Shown here one piece after another: positions 32,401 to 47,400 of a stretch of DNA of 64,000 bases; position 1 is the first letter of the stretch; every line of letters starts with the position of its first letter. Source of the DNA: Hymenolepis diminuta (taxonomy: Eukaryota; Platyhelminthes; Cestoda; Cyclophyllidea; Hymenolepididae); the NCBI GenBank assembly GCA_900708905.1, contig CAADRB010000052.1:607934-671933 (forward strand). Reading direction: 5' to 3'. A model generated the notes under the pieces. The model was not told the DNA's origin and did not search any database. It worked only from the letters and a program-made list of their open reading frames with translations. The translations under genes and the position numbers were made by a program.

Positions 32401-35400
32401 AAGACAAATAAAAAAATTATTTGTGGTTGTATAAAAAGTTGTCCCCGTGGGAATAATATACAATGCGTGAATATTTGTTGTTCGTTAGGTTTATTTTTAA
32501 GGAGGTTTGAAATAAATTAAGGCTTCAAGATAATAAATTTTCTCCAAAATCCACTGACTCCTCATCCTTTGAAGCCTATGTGTTTCCTCTTCTAAGTGAG
32601 TGAAATTCGCCCCCTTGTATACAAGACGAACTCTTCTATGAATTTTTTTCTACAATCCGTTTATAGATGAGAAAGACAACCCCTGTGTTGTAGTTTCTGC
32701 CCATTAGGTATCTGACGAGTTGTTTCTAGTCATTTTTAACTACAAAGAAATGATAGGATATTACCAAGTGAATTTAAAGAGGTTAGGTGAATGGTCGGTA
32801 AGATAGCGGAAATATGTAAATTTCTGTGGATTAAAATCTGTTGATGCGATTGTCTATCATCAATTCCTTAGATCTAAATTGATTGGATAAGTAAAAAGAC
32901 AAAAGGGGTGACTTTCAAGTTCATTTCATATGTAGAAGAAGATTTGTATGTTATGGGAAATGCGAAACATGGGAATTGTAGAAACGTATTTCACATGAAA
33001 ACAAAGTGCATTTATGCTGCCGCTCATCGTACTTTCCACTGCCTCTCAATTGATTTGCGAAATTCGTACAGAGTTGATTGAAAAACGTAATTGCTATGCG
33101 AATTGATTTCTCTCCTTGAATAATTAACCCCAATAGTCGAAATCAATCTCAAACAGAACTTTTAAGAAAGGGTTGAAGTATTGTTGGTCATCGAAGTGTA
33201 ATCCTAACTCTATACTTCTCAGATAAATATGCACTCCTTTCAACCTCATACTTTAAACTTGCTTTTTTAGTACTCATGACAAGGCAAAAAGACGCATTTT
33301 TTCCAAAGAGAAGGCAACAGATAAAAGTAGAAAATAAACGGCAGAACAGCCAAAGTCGTCGAGGTCCTTCATGTTGTTACTTAATCGATGTACTTAATTG
33401 CATCATTATCTAGCAGACTGATTTCATGATCTAACCTCTCGGTTCTTGGGTGATCGTTTATGTTGAGAATAAGAGATTAGTCGTGACATCTTAGCTTTTC
33501 TGGCTCTTCAGGTAGTCAGGGCTACTAGTAGGCACTAGCTACTTGTGCATTTAACTTATCCTGGACTTTAAAGTGTTTGTTATTTGTATGGGGAACTCAT
33601 CCGTTTGAATTTAAGGGATGAGTGTAAAAACAGTTGCATTTAACGATTTGGTTAATTTTCTTTTTGTCTCTAGTTGCTTCAGAATTCACGTGAAGGCCCA
33701 TTTAGTGTTCTCCATCGTTTTTCCACAGCCTGGGAGATCTTTTTTGTAGTACTATATGTGGTTAATCAGACGGCTCTCCGGAGCATTTAAATACATTATT
33801 AGAACTCGTTAGTGTTAACCGTCTAAGTCATTTAATTCCGTGTTTATTAATCGATTGATGAATTGTACTTTTCAAAGTCTTGAATTTGGAGAAAATCTTA
33901 GGAACTGTTGGAAGTAAGTTACAGTTAAAGAGGTATCAATATAAGAAAGAGAAATTTCCATTCCTATCCTTGAGAAATCTACTACTGCGGAATAGGAAGG
34001 AGACGGTAGTAGAATAATTATATTAGAGGAGAATCATCGAAAGAAAATTAAAAAACGAATAGAAGTGGCAAGACCGATCCTTCTTGATGAAATAATATCG
34101 CTCAATAAGCGCGGAGTATCGTTGAAAAGCATTTAGTGCAAACCGGCGGAAGGATAATGAAATTTGAATTTTGGAAATTGAGGTACCCATTTAGTAAAAT
34201 TACACAACCCGAGTCCAAAAGTTAAAAAAATGGGACCCTCCGCAACCTTGATTTTACTTTCAATTTCTTTTCCGTACCCTCACCATCATTTATTGGATCT
34301 CCCCGCAATTAAAAATTGAGCAATTTTTGCGTTGCTGCGGATGATAATAAAAACGATAGGAGTTAAATCACAGGTGAAAATGGATGAATAACCTAAATGC
34401 CGAATGATGAGTCTGTTGGAGTTAGAGTAATAACTAACGAGTGGCAGCTAGTTAGTTTTCCTGTTTTTCTGCAACAGGAAAAAACAGTTGCAGACCAAAA
34501 CACCAAGACCTGACTAGGTAAAAGTGTATTGATCAAGCCGCAATGAGGATTCAAGCAGGCAAGAAGGAGGAAAAACGAGGGCGATGAGAAGTGCAGGAGC
34601 AGGTGTACGGCAGGCGATGTGCCTGTGCGTGTGTGTGAGGAGAAATACGAAGGCGGCTTATATGAGTCACTTAGGCGAGGGCGTATGCGTGAGGTATGAA
34701 TGCAGATGTACTTTCAAATGAAATTGGACTGTTGCAGAAAAAGGAGAATCGATAAACTTGTCCGTATATGACAGATGAGGGTTTGAGTCATAGGACCATA
34801 AAGGGGAAAGATAAAAGTAGTTTCAAAAAGAATGTTACCGAAGGAGTAATTTTTGGAAAATGCAGAGTCATTCTTCAAGTTAGAACGAAATGAACGGGGC
34901 TGGAAACGGAGTTGGACCGATAAGCAAGATCAGTGATTCATTTTACTTAGGATATGACTTAAATATGGATTTTTTCGCTCGACTCCTTCCATTCTATTTT
35001 GAATTGCCATTTGAAGCCTATGTTTGAAAGTTACCGGTTATAATATATCCATTTATATAAGGCATTATTATAGTTGAGAGGAAATAGTTTGAGGAGGGCT
35101 AGGGATTTTTACTTCTCAGTTGGGAAGGGTATATGTTGTTGGTTTTCAAAAGACATTTTGAAGAGGATCGCACTGAATACGATTTCAACATTAATTATGC
35201 CCTCTTCCTTTATAAAGTAAAGGTAACGAGAAATTCGTGCACTGATCCAGCGCACTTCGATAACTCTTTCTATTCATTCTAAAATCCTACAGAGTACACT
35301 TTTTATTCACATCCTAAAAATAATGCGTAAATTAATCGTTCTTATCCAGGCGTATTTTTTATTGTGGTAAGTAAAAGATGTACTATCTTTTGTGACAGGT

Positions 35401-38400
35401 ATTTGACCTTGTGCATTTGTACACTTTACGTACTTTATTCAGAGCGTTCGTCCACTTAGCAAAAAATAAACATTTTTAGTATTTACTATTTACACGACGT
35501 AAAATCTCGTCCACACGTCCACTTAGAGATTTAATGATAGGCTTGGTACCATATTGGCATAAGGCATCCTCAATCTACCTAACAACCTAGCCAGACTTGG
35601 GTCTATTAACGAGGCTTAGAAACAACCGTTTAAAGTCAACATCGGCGTCTACCGCCAAATTAGTGGTCATTAGGGGGATGTTCATTGGATAGTTGTCTCT
35701 GGTCCACAGGTTGTTGTATAAAAATGAAGGTGTAATCAAAAATATTCCTGAGTTTATTCATGACCCAGATTCCGGCAAATTCTTAGAATCTTGTAAACAC
35801 ATATTTGTGTTTACAATCAAAGTAAAAAAGGGATTTAAAATGTGTATGGGGTTAAGAGGTAATAGTGCTTAAGTATCATCATTCGTTGATTGATTACAGG
35901 TGAAGTAATCTCACTGGATATGTCTTTTCATCGGCTTCTCAAGGGTTCCATTTTATTATAGAGACTCATCTGAACCCTTTCCCCCTACTTAGAAATAGTG
36001 ATAAATGAATGTTTCTTATATTGTCAGGAGTATATATGTAGTGTTGATACGCTTTCCTCCAACCAACTGCATTTCTTTTCCCCTTTCTCATTCTATCTCT
36101 CCATTTAGATTACAATCGTCTAATGCTTGTTGGTGAGGGATTAATTTGTCTCCTCCAACCCTTTGTTTGGCCACACGTCTACGCTCCCGTACTGCCAGCC
36201 ACCTTGACTCATTTTCTCGATGCTCCTGTTCCCTACATAATGGGGATGCGCCATCAGCCACCTCTCCAAGCTGGTCTCCTTGATGCAAGGACACGAATTC
36301 CAGGCACCCCAAAGGGCTCCTTGGCCTCTTTACAATCCTTCGCCAATTTTGGATTGGCTAGTGAGGTTTGTAACCCCCCTCGATGCCCTTCATTATTCTT
36401 TTATGTTGAGAAGACGAATGACGTGCTCCGTACGATGCTTGCATGTGATGATTTCGGTTGTAGAATATATCTACCTATTATATTTCAGTAATTGGTAATT
36501 TGGCACTTTATTTTCTCCGCAGACGAATGTTTGCTACTTGGATATAGACCGTGGAGAAGTTCATTCAACGGATGTGGATTTGCCGCCATTTCCGAATGCT
36601 GTGGAACTCCAGCACAACATTGAGTCGATTCTTGTAGTCTACCAACGCCATCGTAGCTTCTCTTCATCTTCTAAAAATGCTGCTTCAAGAAATTCTAGTA
36701 AGTTTTTGGTTTCTAAAATCCCGGTTTAAATCTAATTTTGAAGAACTGTTAAAGATGAAACGTGAAAGTCCTTTAATGTAGAGAGGAAAATCAGAATACA
36801 CTCGAAACGACTTTGGGTTATTCATGGTATGACGCTCAATTTGCATTTCCTCTTTGTTTTAAAAGTTGTTTTTCTTGTCTAAAATTGGACTAATGTATAA
36901 CTGAATTTAAATCAATCGTGCTTCATATTCCTCCTCACCTTATATTCCTTTTTGGAATATGCATGTTGTCAAGCATCTACAGACGACGTACCAGTGATCA
37001 TGTATGCAGTCTTTTTATAATTCTGTAACACGGCGTTGTTTGAGTGCTCCTTGAGTGAATTCTATTGAGCTCTGATATAGTGAAATTAAGTAAGCTAGTA
37101 CCAACCCTCTATCTTAGTCTTTAGGAAAAAAATCCCAATTAATAAAATTGATAATAAGCATTGGATTTCGTCGACAAGAATTTAATTAGGAATCTAAGGG
37201 ACCAACCAGTAAACTTGAATTTCAGAACATACAATTTTGAAAAATCAATTAAAAAATATCGCAAAGCTAGTGTCTTTTGGTCCCGGATTTATTTTCAACG
37301 TCTATTCGGTTCCCTTCCCTTTATCCCTTATTGGACTTTTTAGCATTATCCAAGTTCAGCTGCTTTCTCACAATGAAAACGTTAAAGTGGTTATAGTAAT
37401 ATACTGCATTTGGCAGCAGCGTGGCGGTTAAAGTTTTCTGTTCAGTGCGCATCTGATCAACGACATCGGTTAATACTGATCACCGATACTGCACAACCAC
37501 GAGTTTTATCTATCAGAGAGGCTCCGTGTTGCTCTCCTTTAAACTCCTGTTGAACTTAGAACTTAACTTACTAAAACGGAACATCCAGTTTCTTCTCTTT
37601 ACTTTAGTTGAAAAACTCCTTTTTTGCAGGTTTCAACACTCTGTCTAAACCCAATAACGGAGAAGCGCCAATAAGTCCTGTTCCAGTAATAAAACGCCCG
37701 CAATTGGACCCCAACCCACCAGTTATCCAGGTACGCACAAAATTTCTACTTTCCTTAATATTTTAACGTGATTCTTTGTCTAAACGCTCTATAAATATAT
37801 GTTGCTTTGCCCTCTTCTACTCTCTATTTTAGCATATTGACTGGGAAATATCCCAAAAAGGTTTGTTGCAATCGAAATACACTTTAACGCTCTAATAGGC
37901 ATTTAACACCTTACCGCTTTCAGTTTGTTGATTTTTTTATGAGTGATTTCGGATGAATTTAGTGTTGGTGGTGGTTTACCATTGTTCCATTCTAACCCGG
38001 TGAAGAAAAAAGACAATAAAATCCTTCCAACTGACTAGGGTTTCTCCTCTTTGTAGAGGTCTGCGTCATCTCGACTCATTGAACAAATCGCCACAAATGT
38101 AATTGAACCAGAAAGGCCCCAGTTACATCATTCCGCCACAGATAGGTCCTTCACTTCCCACATGAAAACTCCAGAAAAACCGGGAAGTGGCGAAGCCTAT
38201 CCTTCAAAAGAGTACTTCTCCTCTATGCGTCAAATTGCCGCCAACATGGCTTCGAAAAAGGAGCTGACTGAGTACTCAGATCTGCTGAAGTTCAACTACG
38301 CTCTTCGAGAGGTGTTTATAAATCATTTGGCGGAAATTTTCGCTGATTTTGAGACTTTCATTGTGCTAGGATCGAATGTTAGTGAAAATCCTGAAGGAAG

Positions 38401-41400
38401 TACTGTTGCTGCTACTTCTAGTGGAGTCAGTAACTCTGGTCTTCAAGCGTTTGATAAAGTTGGCTTCCTCTCGGACTGTCCTGAAACTCATATGGCTTTT
38501 CTCAGGTAGGGAAGGAAAAAAGTTTATTTGAAAAGTGCTTTTTGCGAGAATGCGTTCGAGAAATGTCCAATCCTAGACCACTGTGCTGAATTTATGATTC
38601 GACATTGGGTGATTTAAGTTGAAATAGGATCAATGAAAAAGACTTGGAAGCTTTCCTCTACAGACCTAAGATGGAAAAGGCAGACAACAACACCAAAATC
38701 CCAAAGAGAAAAGGTTTAATTATAAGGTGTTTACTGGAGCTCCCAAGATAGCAATATGTTATGATAACTGCGTCTAAGAACCATTAATACCTATGGGCTA
38801 AGAGTGAAACAAGGAAAGAAAGGGGATGGGTCGGATATGGTCACTCTTAATTAACGTAAATAACTGCCAGCTGTTACGGTGTATTCTTAAATCCTACATT
38901 CGGGACGTCATTCATTCTTGATGGTAAGAGTTGAATTAACGGAGGGATTTTGTTCATTGCTGAGCAAAATTTTTTCGAATTTCTGGTTGAAATTTCGTGT
39001 AGTTTAGCTGGAAACACTTTCTCAAACAGTTTAGACCTACTTCTTAGTCATATTTTGGGAAAAATGACGATTATTTAATTTACCAAAGCTCTGGGTGATA
39101 TTCTGCAGATGAAGAGGCTTAAGATTTCAATCGTGTTTTCAATGTTTGGATTTTCAGTGGAACTTTTCCTCTTAATGTTTCCTCTCTCTTTTTCCTTTCT
39201 AGTCCATTCCTGGAGACTCAGATGTTCGCCACGTTTCTGGATACCCATTTGACCACCCTTTCGGCCAGTCAAGTCCGTCGGTGCAGTAAATGCGGTCTGT
39301 CTCCTTCCTACACAAACACGACAATGTCTATCCAAACGAGTCCCTCCACAGCACTAGTATCCGCCTTTTTGTCTCGAGTTCGAGCTCTCAAGGCACAGGC
39401 TCTCGCTGCTGGAAAACCCCAACGTCCGGCCACTGATCGGTTGTCAAGAAAGTTCCTCCCGCTTTCTGCAACCCATACTCCTGTGGTTGATAGCAGAGTG
39501 AGGCGAAGGGATCTAAATAGTGCCGGTTAATTTTTTGCATGTTACTGGAGGGAAGAAAGTAGTAATGTGTTGATGATTGAGCTGTTTTCCCTTTTTGTAT
39601 AGGTATACCAAAATCACCATTAGATTGTACTCAGTATTGCAAGGGACCCACACCTCATCCACTCTTCTCAACGATTAAACCAACTTTCATTGCTCTTCGA
39701 GCTTCGCTGCAGGTAATATCTATTTCTCTTACCTTGTTTCACTTGGAATCTACCCCTTTCTTAAGCATTTCCAATCTCATATGATAGTAAATGTACGTGC
39801 AACAATATGGCGATTTAATCGAACTTTGAAGTGTGAGAAATCAGTCATTTCCGATTTTTTCCTTTTATTCCCGTTATAGGCACATTTTTCAGGGTTTGTA
39901 GTAATGGTTCTAGTTCCCTTCTTAATCTTATTAGGCTTTTATAATTGTCAGACTTTACTTAATTGTTGATCAGCTAGTTGTCTTTGTTAACGTATCGTAC
40001 TTATGGGTCCCTAATTTTTATTGGGCATTGTGTCAACTCATGGAAAGTACGTCTTCTCTTTTCACTAACGCAAGTGTAATACGTGTAGCGGTATGGGCAA
40101 CTCTAATTTATAGCCGAGTTTAAGTCTAGTACAAACGTACATTGGTGCCTCTGAGTTGGAGACTAATCGTCTGGCGAATAATTGCATAGTTTTATAATTA
40201 GTGACTCTGACTAAAGATCGGTTACTTTTATTTTCTCAGTCACGAGAATTGCCAGAATATAAACAGTGTTTATTACTCGCCTCTCTCGTATAAGAGGAGA
40301 GTAAATTAATCCTCACTTTATTGATGATCCTGCCTATCAAGTCAACAAACATTCTCACACTATCCGCCTATTAAAATTGGTTCATTGAGTGATCTCAATC
40401 TTGGTCGACTATTTGTGATTATTTCTGTGAAAAACAAAACCCTTAAACATTGTCCCATTATGCATTGCACATAACTGACTTACTCAACCTCTCTTCTGAC
40501 ATCTTATTTTGGATGCGTTGAAGCTGATAGTTGGCGGCTCTTGAGTTTAAGCCATCTCGGAGTATGCAGTTAGTATTTTGTCATTCATTCAATTTTGGTT
40601 TAATTTTATATCCCGTCTTAACTTTATGACACCGAGTATGTCCTAGAAGCCTCCTCCCTTGTTTGTTGTGAAGTGTCCTTTAAAAATAACGCTGAAGCAG
40701 ACCCCTCCCCAAACGCTTTCCCAATAAGATATGTCGGGACTGTGTGCAAAGACACAGTTGAGTAGTTAGTAGTTTCATTCTAGTTTGCCGTTCTGCAAAT
40801 CTTGAAGAGCTGATTAATATTATCTGAGCTCAATCAATCAACTAGTAGTAATTTTTTGGAAGCAGAGCAATTTATCTTTTTTCTCTCTTTAAGCCTGGTC
40901 AGTTTCGTCTACTTGATGGAAACCTCCTAAGTAAAGCACCTGCCAATTGGCAGTGTGGAAGTGAATCTCCACCTCAACATCCTCCCCCCACGGTGCTCGG
41001 AGCTTCAGTACCCTCCCCTCTCCTCTCGGACGCCGAATTGATAGGTCCTTCCACCAAAGAGGAGTCCCCAGTAGTATTCCAAATTGGTGACGAGATAACT
41101 CCTCCCAAGACAATGCTCTGTCAACACTGCTCGGCACCTCAAACCTACCCTCCTAAGAATCTGGATCAGCAAGCGAATCAGTCGGCCATCTCTCGAAACA
41201 TTCAGGTAAGACTTCATTTATTACGGTGGACGTATCTTCTCACATCCTTTAATCTCATTACTGTACTCAGTGTGTGCCGGTGGGGTAACGGTTTTTGTGC
41301 TTGTCTGAGCGTTAAAAGTCACGAATTTGATACCCACCGACGCATACTCAGTGAGATGAATATCCAACCGCACCATTCAAGTCTGGCTAGTAAAGGTAGT

Positions 41401-44400
41401 AGTAGTAGAATTCCACTTCCTTGCCAGGAATGCTCCATGATGCTACCTCTCTGCCCAAGGTAAGTGCTTAAAATGCTGAACTGAATGAGCCTGGATGTCA
41501 AAGCAACTGTTCTTAATGAACAGGAAGTTGATTTAAAGCATTTTGGACTTTCTTCATCTTTTCTAGAATAGTCAAATGTCATTTTCCTCGCTTTTTTTTC
41601 AGATGAAGGGACGAGATGGTTTGACTCGTCTACTCACTGGCCCTCCCCCTACTGGTCTGGAACCTGGTTCACAGTCCCCATCGATGGCTCAAGCCCATTG
41701 GGATATTGTCGATTCCCTTCTTGAGGAATGCAAACATCGTGTACGTTTGAATTGATTCTAGATGGTGGATAGTAAAATGCATACATAGACTTATGCAACT
41801 TGCAGTAATAATGTTTAAATTTGGGGTAGAAAAGAGTTATTATTTCTCATTTTAAGACGTCACTTTTAACAGATGTGAAAGAAGACGGAGATTTTGTGCG
41901 AATACTTTTACTTGTGGAGAACGTCTGTCCCGTAAATAGTCGGTCTCGTTGAAAAGGTGATAATCTAAAGTGTGGGACCTGAGGCTAACCAATATGCTAT
42001 TTAGCAGAATAATTGACAGGCTCCAAATCAGAAGACATTATTTTTAACTATTTCAATTTCACCTAATAATGATAGCAGTGAGAAGAGAGTCTGGTTTGGT
42101 AACTATGGATAATCGATTAGTAATTTGTCGGGATGGTAGAATTGAGGCCAAGACACAAGATCACAATCTGTATTTTCTAGTATTTATCTATTTTTTCATC
42201 TTTCTCTCTCCTGTTTCAGACAATGCGAATGGTTATTCAAAAGATGGGGCACGAAGCTCTACACTTGGGACATAACTACCAATCGGTCTCAGAAGTTGAG
42301 GAGAATACTTTGGTATCTGGCCTATGTGATCTTCTCGAACGCATCTGGTCTCATGGGATTCAAAAGAAACATGTGAGTTTGATCACTGTGGAATAAAAAT
42401 GAACAGTATATCCCCGTTTGAATCCACGTCTGCCAAGTCAGTTCCCACCGGAGCATATTCAGTGATGTGAGTAGACAACCACACATTTAGTTCTGATCAA
42501 AACGAAGGGTGAAAGAATGTGAGTTTCTCATAAGAGCGGCTCAAGCGTATCTTTCCTCTACACAAACAACTTGTTGGGAACACTTCTAACACTTGGTCGT
42601 AATGAATGTTGGTAAACACTTCCCTCAGTAAACCTGAGAGTTACTAATATGTCACTGAAATTATCAAGTCAGATCTTGATAATTCTTATGAGAGAAGTTC
42701 ATCAAAACATTTATTTGATTTTAACCGTATTTAGGGTGCATCAGCACTTTGGGCCCATATTCAAGGCTTTGTGGAACGAAACGCCCTTGAATCCCCTCCA
42801 TCGGTCAGTTTGCTGGCCTCTCGAACACCGACTCAGTCTCCCGCTTTACCAACTCGACTGCCACGTTCTGCGTCGACAGTAAGATCTTCTGGCGCGTCTG
42901 TGTCTCTGAGGAAACATGATAGTCTACCGCGGAGGTTATCTACAACTACAACTGCCTCTCTAGTGACTATTGAGAGTTCTACGGGCACAGCGTCTCCTAT
43001 GACTGCAAGTCGACTTCGTCGAGTTCTTTGGACTCCATCTCGAAGCAGGTTTGTTGTACTTCTTCTTGAGTTATTTCTGTGATTTTGACTGTTTCATAGG
43101 TCATGTAATAAATGGTCAGTTCATCAGTTTTATTATGAAAAATTGACCTAGTGTACAATAGTAGTTAGACTAAGACGGAGCAACAGGTTACTCATGATCC
43201 AACTACTGGATACGCGTTTGATTTCGTTAATTTTTGTCCAAACTCCCTTGATGTTTGTCGTATACGTGGAACAAAAAGATTTTCCTGCCGATGAATCTTT
43301 TAGTTCTATTTCTGTGATTTTGGCCTTTCATTTTCAAAGTCAGTTCTCCAAACGGATTTTTTTTTAATAAAGAGAGTATTATACTATTGTTCAGGTTCTC
43401 ACACTGGATGAAGTTTGCTTTTTAATCTTCAAATTTTATGAACTGACGTTCAGGGTCATGGATGAGGTTATGTACACAGCATTCAGAGCTTGTAAGCCGG
43501 CTGATTTAATTATGTGGTTGGTCGTGTCACCTCGATTTGTTTGTACACTTTTTGTACAGCCAAGATCAGATAGATGGGACCGGTCGTGCTTTTTTTAATG
43601 AGGCGCAGTAATATAAAAAATACTTACAAATATCTCAATTCTTTTAGGTGCGTCAACTTCGCCTTTTGTTTCCTTTCCAGATTGATGTTGAGAGTTGTAA
43701 CATTTATCTGATTTTACTACCAATTTTAGATCAAATACCCCTGCACCTATTGAATCCCCGAAAACAAGTTGTGCTAACGACGATTCGGTAATTATCTCGG
43801 TATCAACTCTCCTTGACGCTGGTGGATCATCTATCACTGCTTTTATTGACGACGTAGAAGCCGTAAAAAGTGTCGCTTCCTCTTCAACAGCTGCCGGCGG
43901 CTACAAACTTCGGACTAGCATCGGTCTTGCTAGGGCTTTTGTGCGTCTTGCTTTGGAGAAAAAGCGCCTTTCTGCCTATCTTAAACTCCTTATCTCTGAT
44001 GCAACTCTTCTGAGGTGAGTCAGATGTGCTTGTATACTTACATCAATAAAGTAGACATTATTTAACTGATAATATTCATCTGCAGGGAGCTCTATTCACG
44101 CCACGCTTTTTTGCGTTGTGAAGAGGAAAGAGAGCAATTCCTTATTCATCTTCTTTCCCTTAATGCTGTGGACTATTATTCCTTCACAAGAATGCTACAA
44201 AAGGCACAAATGACTTATCGAGTGGCTGTTATAACTGGAGGAATGACCGGTGGAACTCGAAGTCGGTTGCCATTAGCATCGTCGGCTAATGCCTGGGTTT
44301 GCTTGAAAGGTCATTTGGGTAGTTCTGGGCATATCTCTCTGTCTAGAGCTTCGCCTTCTTATGCTGAATTTAGTGTAAGTTTTGTTCACACTTATAACGA

Positions 44401-47400
44401 TGTTATTTGACCACTCAACAAATAAGTTGAGGTTATTTGTGGGTTCTTTCTATTTCTTCCTTTTGATGGAGTCTTCTTATTGTCACTTAACTACCATTTT
44501 CTCCCCCCTGATTACTTAATATCAATCATTATATCTTATGTTATCTCTTTATTTTAGCATGAAAATTTGGGCATACTTAACACTCTTCTCATTGGCCATG
44601 ATAATGCGGGCTTCTCTCCTAACATGTTTGTTGAAGTTGTGATTGTTGTCACTCCTCTAACTAACCACGCTTATCTGTGAGTTTATCTTTTCTTTTTCTC
44701 CCTATATGGAATGACAAAAAGTATTTAAAACTAAATTCGATATTGCTGATTTTCTAGATTCCCTTGTGGTCATTGGTTGGGTCGTGGAGTTGAAGATAAT
44801 AGCTGTGAACGGCTACTGATTGGTCAAATCGCACAGGTTACTAAACAGGGAACTGGTAAGTTGCAGCGTCGAAGGATATGAAAATCGATGAAGTTGTTAA
44901 TATCTAAATGCATTCTCACTTTATTTTTAAGTTGTTATTCCGAGGTCTATGATCAAATCTCCGGTAGAAAATGAAGACATCACGTCAATTACGGCCACCC
45001 CCGTAACGCGGCTGTATTCAGACACTATTCTCGATCCTGGTTGGTTGTTGATTTAATTTTTACCGAGAAAGTCTTATTATGAGCAGTTGAGATGTGAAAA
45101 CATGAGCTCACTTTGACACCAGTGGCGTAACATAACAATCACTGTGCAGGACTGTTATGTAAAGATAATCGACGCGCGTTAAATTAATACCATGATCAGC
45201 ATTATTGCTTAATATAAGGGTTAAGGGAGGGATGTCACAGTACAAAAGTTTTTCACCAAATGGACTCCGGAATGCTACTTCCTTTATCCGAGCGAACGGT
45301 TATGTTCTACTGGCTTGGGAATTTTTCTGATGTAGTGTACGTAATGGTGTCTTCGAAAATGAAGATACATGAGCTTGTGAAAATGATTTTAATGTCAGTT
45401 GGATAAAATTGGATGGTGAGCGGAGCGGCCAATTGGGGGGCAAAATTCCCTCTTCTCTCCGGGAGGCCTCATGATGCTATCGTTCTACTCAAGACGATTT
45501 TAAGAAACGCTTTCCTAATTGGGCTTGGAAGCATTAAGCAGTTGTATGTTATAATGATCCCCACTTTCCGAAATGATCCGTGTCAGTCAAATACCGAAAA
45601 TAGCTTTATTTGGAGAAGTAAATCAAAATGTATTATTTGATTTTTAATGCGGACGGTTACGCATACGAGAGGTACAGAGAATCGACGTTAAGGGTAATCA
45701 AGATTGCTTTAACTTAGGCATCGGCCCGTATTCAAGTGCTTTTCGGTTGCCTAAATATATCGTTACATAAATTAGAAATTTAATCGATAAATTTCTTAAA
45801 CTATTCGGCATCCTTCCTGCTGATATTCTTTAAATAAGCGCGTTAGTGCTATTTCTTATTTGTAATAGTTGTATTCACAGTTTGGTTCTTAAGATCATAT
45901 TATGTAGAACTAGACGAATTATTAAGTAATAATTTTGAAGTATGAGTTGGGATTGGCTTTGTTCTTAGGAAATGGATATTGCATTCTTGATAACCTTTCA
46001 TTAGTTCACAAGTGTTGATCAAGATTTTAAAGAATCACAGTTATACCGCCGATTTTTTCCTCATTTTTTCAGCCACCAGCGCAATTTTGGATCGCCTGGC
46101 CAATGCTGTGAACCGATTGGCCAAGCATTTCGCCTGCACAGGTCAGACTGAATCACTTATGTCCCTTTCGGCTCTGCTTTGTGGCAAGGAGTACGGTCTG
46201 GCACCCGCATTGGAGGCTGTCTTCACTCATGGGATTCGCTCCTCCGGAGTTTTTAACCGCCGACGTCTCTATGCTTGGGACTTCTTTGGTAGGTCATCAT
46301 GATTTGTTGACTAGTGTGAAGTTAATCCAAATTGGCCCACAAAAATTGATTTAAATTTAATTATCAATAGGACCAGATCCATGCAAATGTAATGAGAATC
46401 GATGCGTTTAAATGTACGTTTTGCAAGTATAATTTGTTACACTGGTTATTATTACAAGTCACCTTGAGTGAACATGGCTTTCGGAGCTCTGGTAATTTAA
46501 AATTTGTAGCTATCCCATCTTTGATATCTTAAAATTGTGACCTGTTGTATGTTGTGTTACACCATTTGCCTTCCCGGCTATCGGAAAAAGAAATGAATTG
46601 AAGTGACAAGACTGACTTTGATTAAAAAAAACGGTCAATGAGCACTGGGCATCGAAGACAATCATTTGGTGTAATCCACGGGACGAATTATAAAATTTAA
46701 ATTTCGGAACAGGAAATGAGCATCCAGTAAATATTGTACGACCTGGATCCGAAGATTAAATGAAGTAAGACTCTCTGACACCTTGATACTGCTCTCACCA
46801 TCTTCGCCTTTATCATTTATTGGGATTCCTGTTAGCCAATTCTAGTTTCTTCCCACAATTAAAAATCGCAAATACTTATGCAGCGCTCTCAGTTCTACAA
46901 CTATTCGCTCTTAGCAAATCTTTTCTATAATGTTTAGATACTTTTCCTCATTATGAAAAGTCTTAGAGCTGCTCTCATGACTTTAATGACTATCGGGTTT
47001 CAATCGAACCAAATATCGACCTTCATAAGTGAAGGTTTTCTCTCGTAATTACGCATTTCACAAACATGTTCGAGTTCGTCTGCTGACATTAGTAAGAACA
47101 CGCCTTGAATTGACCATGTTATGCTATCATGATCAGTTTTTCTGATGATGTGACATCTTATCAAAAAGATAAATAGATCTTTGTCGAGAAGACCTTCCTC
47201 ATTTAGTGTTTAAGGATATCCTTTTTCGCTCATAATTTACTCTAAGGGACAGTGTATGTTGATCGAGAGTCATATTCGAACACCTGTATATTTTTTTGAA
47301 ATGATTCTGCATTTCGTGGTTCATTTTTGAATACATTTCATAGTAATAAAAATTAATGATTACCTTGGTTAATCCTATAACGAACGCATATTAATGAGTT

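Larger units (their letters stand above)
31299..36108 (+). other. DENND5 longest intron, with R1 and R2 repeats
   Basis: 4.8-kb phase-1 intron (GCTG|GTACGT ... CCATTTAG|ATTAC) inside the core DENN domain. It contains an R1 copy (34061-34330) followed at once by an R2 copy (34385-34810). No nested coding gene seen. Confidence 0.75.

Noticed and set aside
37833..37860. A 28-base micro-exon of DENND5 (TTTTAG|CAT ... AAAAAG|GTTTG)
   Set aside because: Splice sites look fair, but including it shifts the frame and causes a stop soon after 38057. Joining 37730 directly to 38057 keeps phase.
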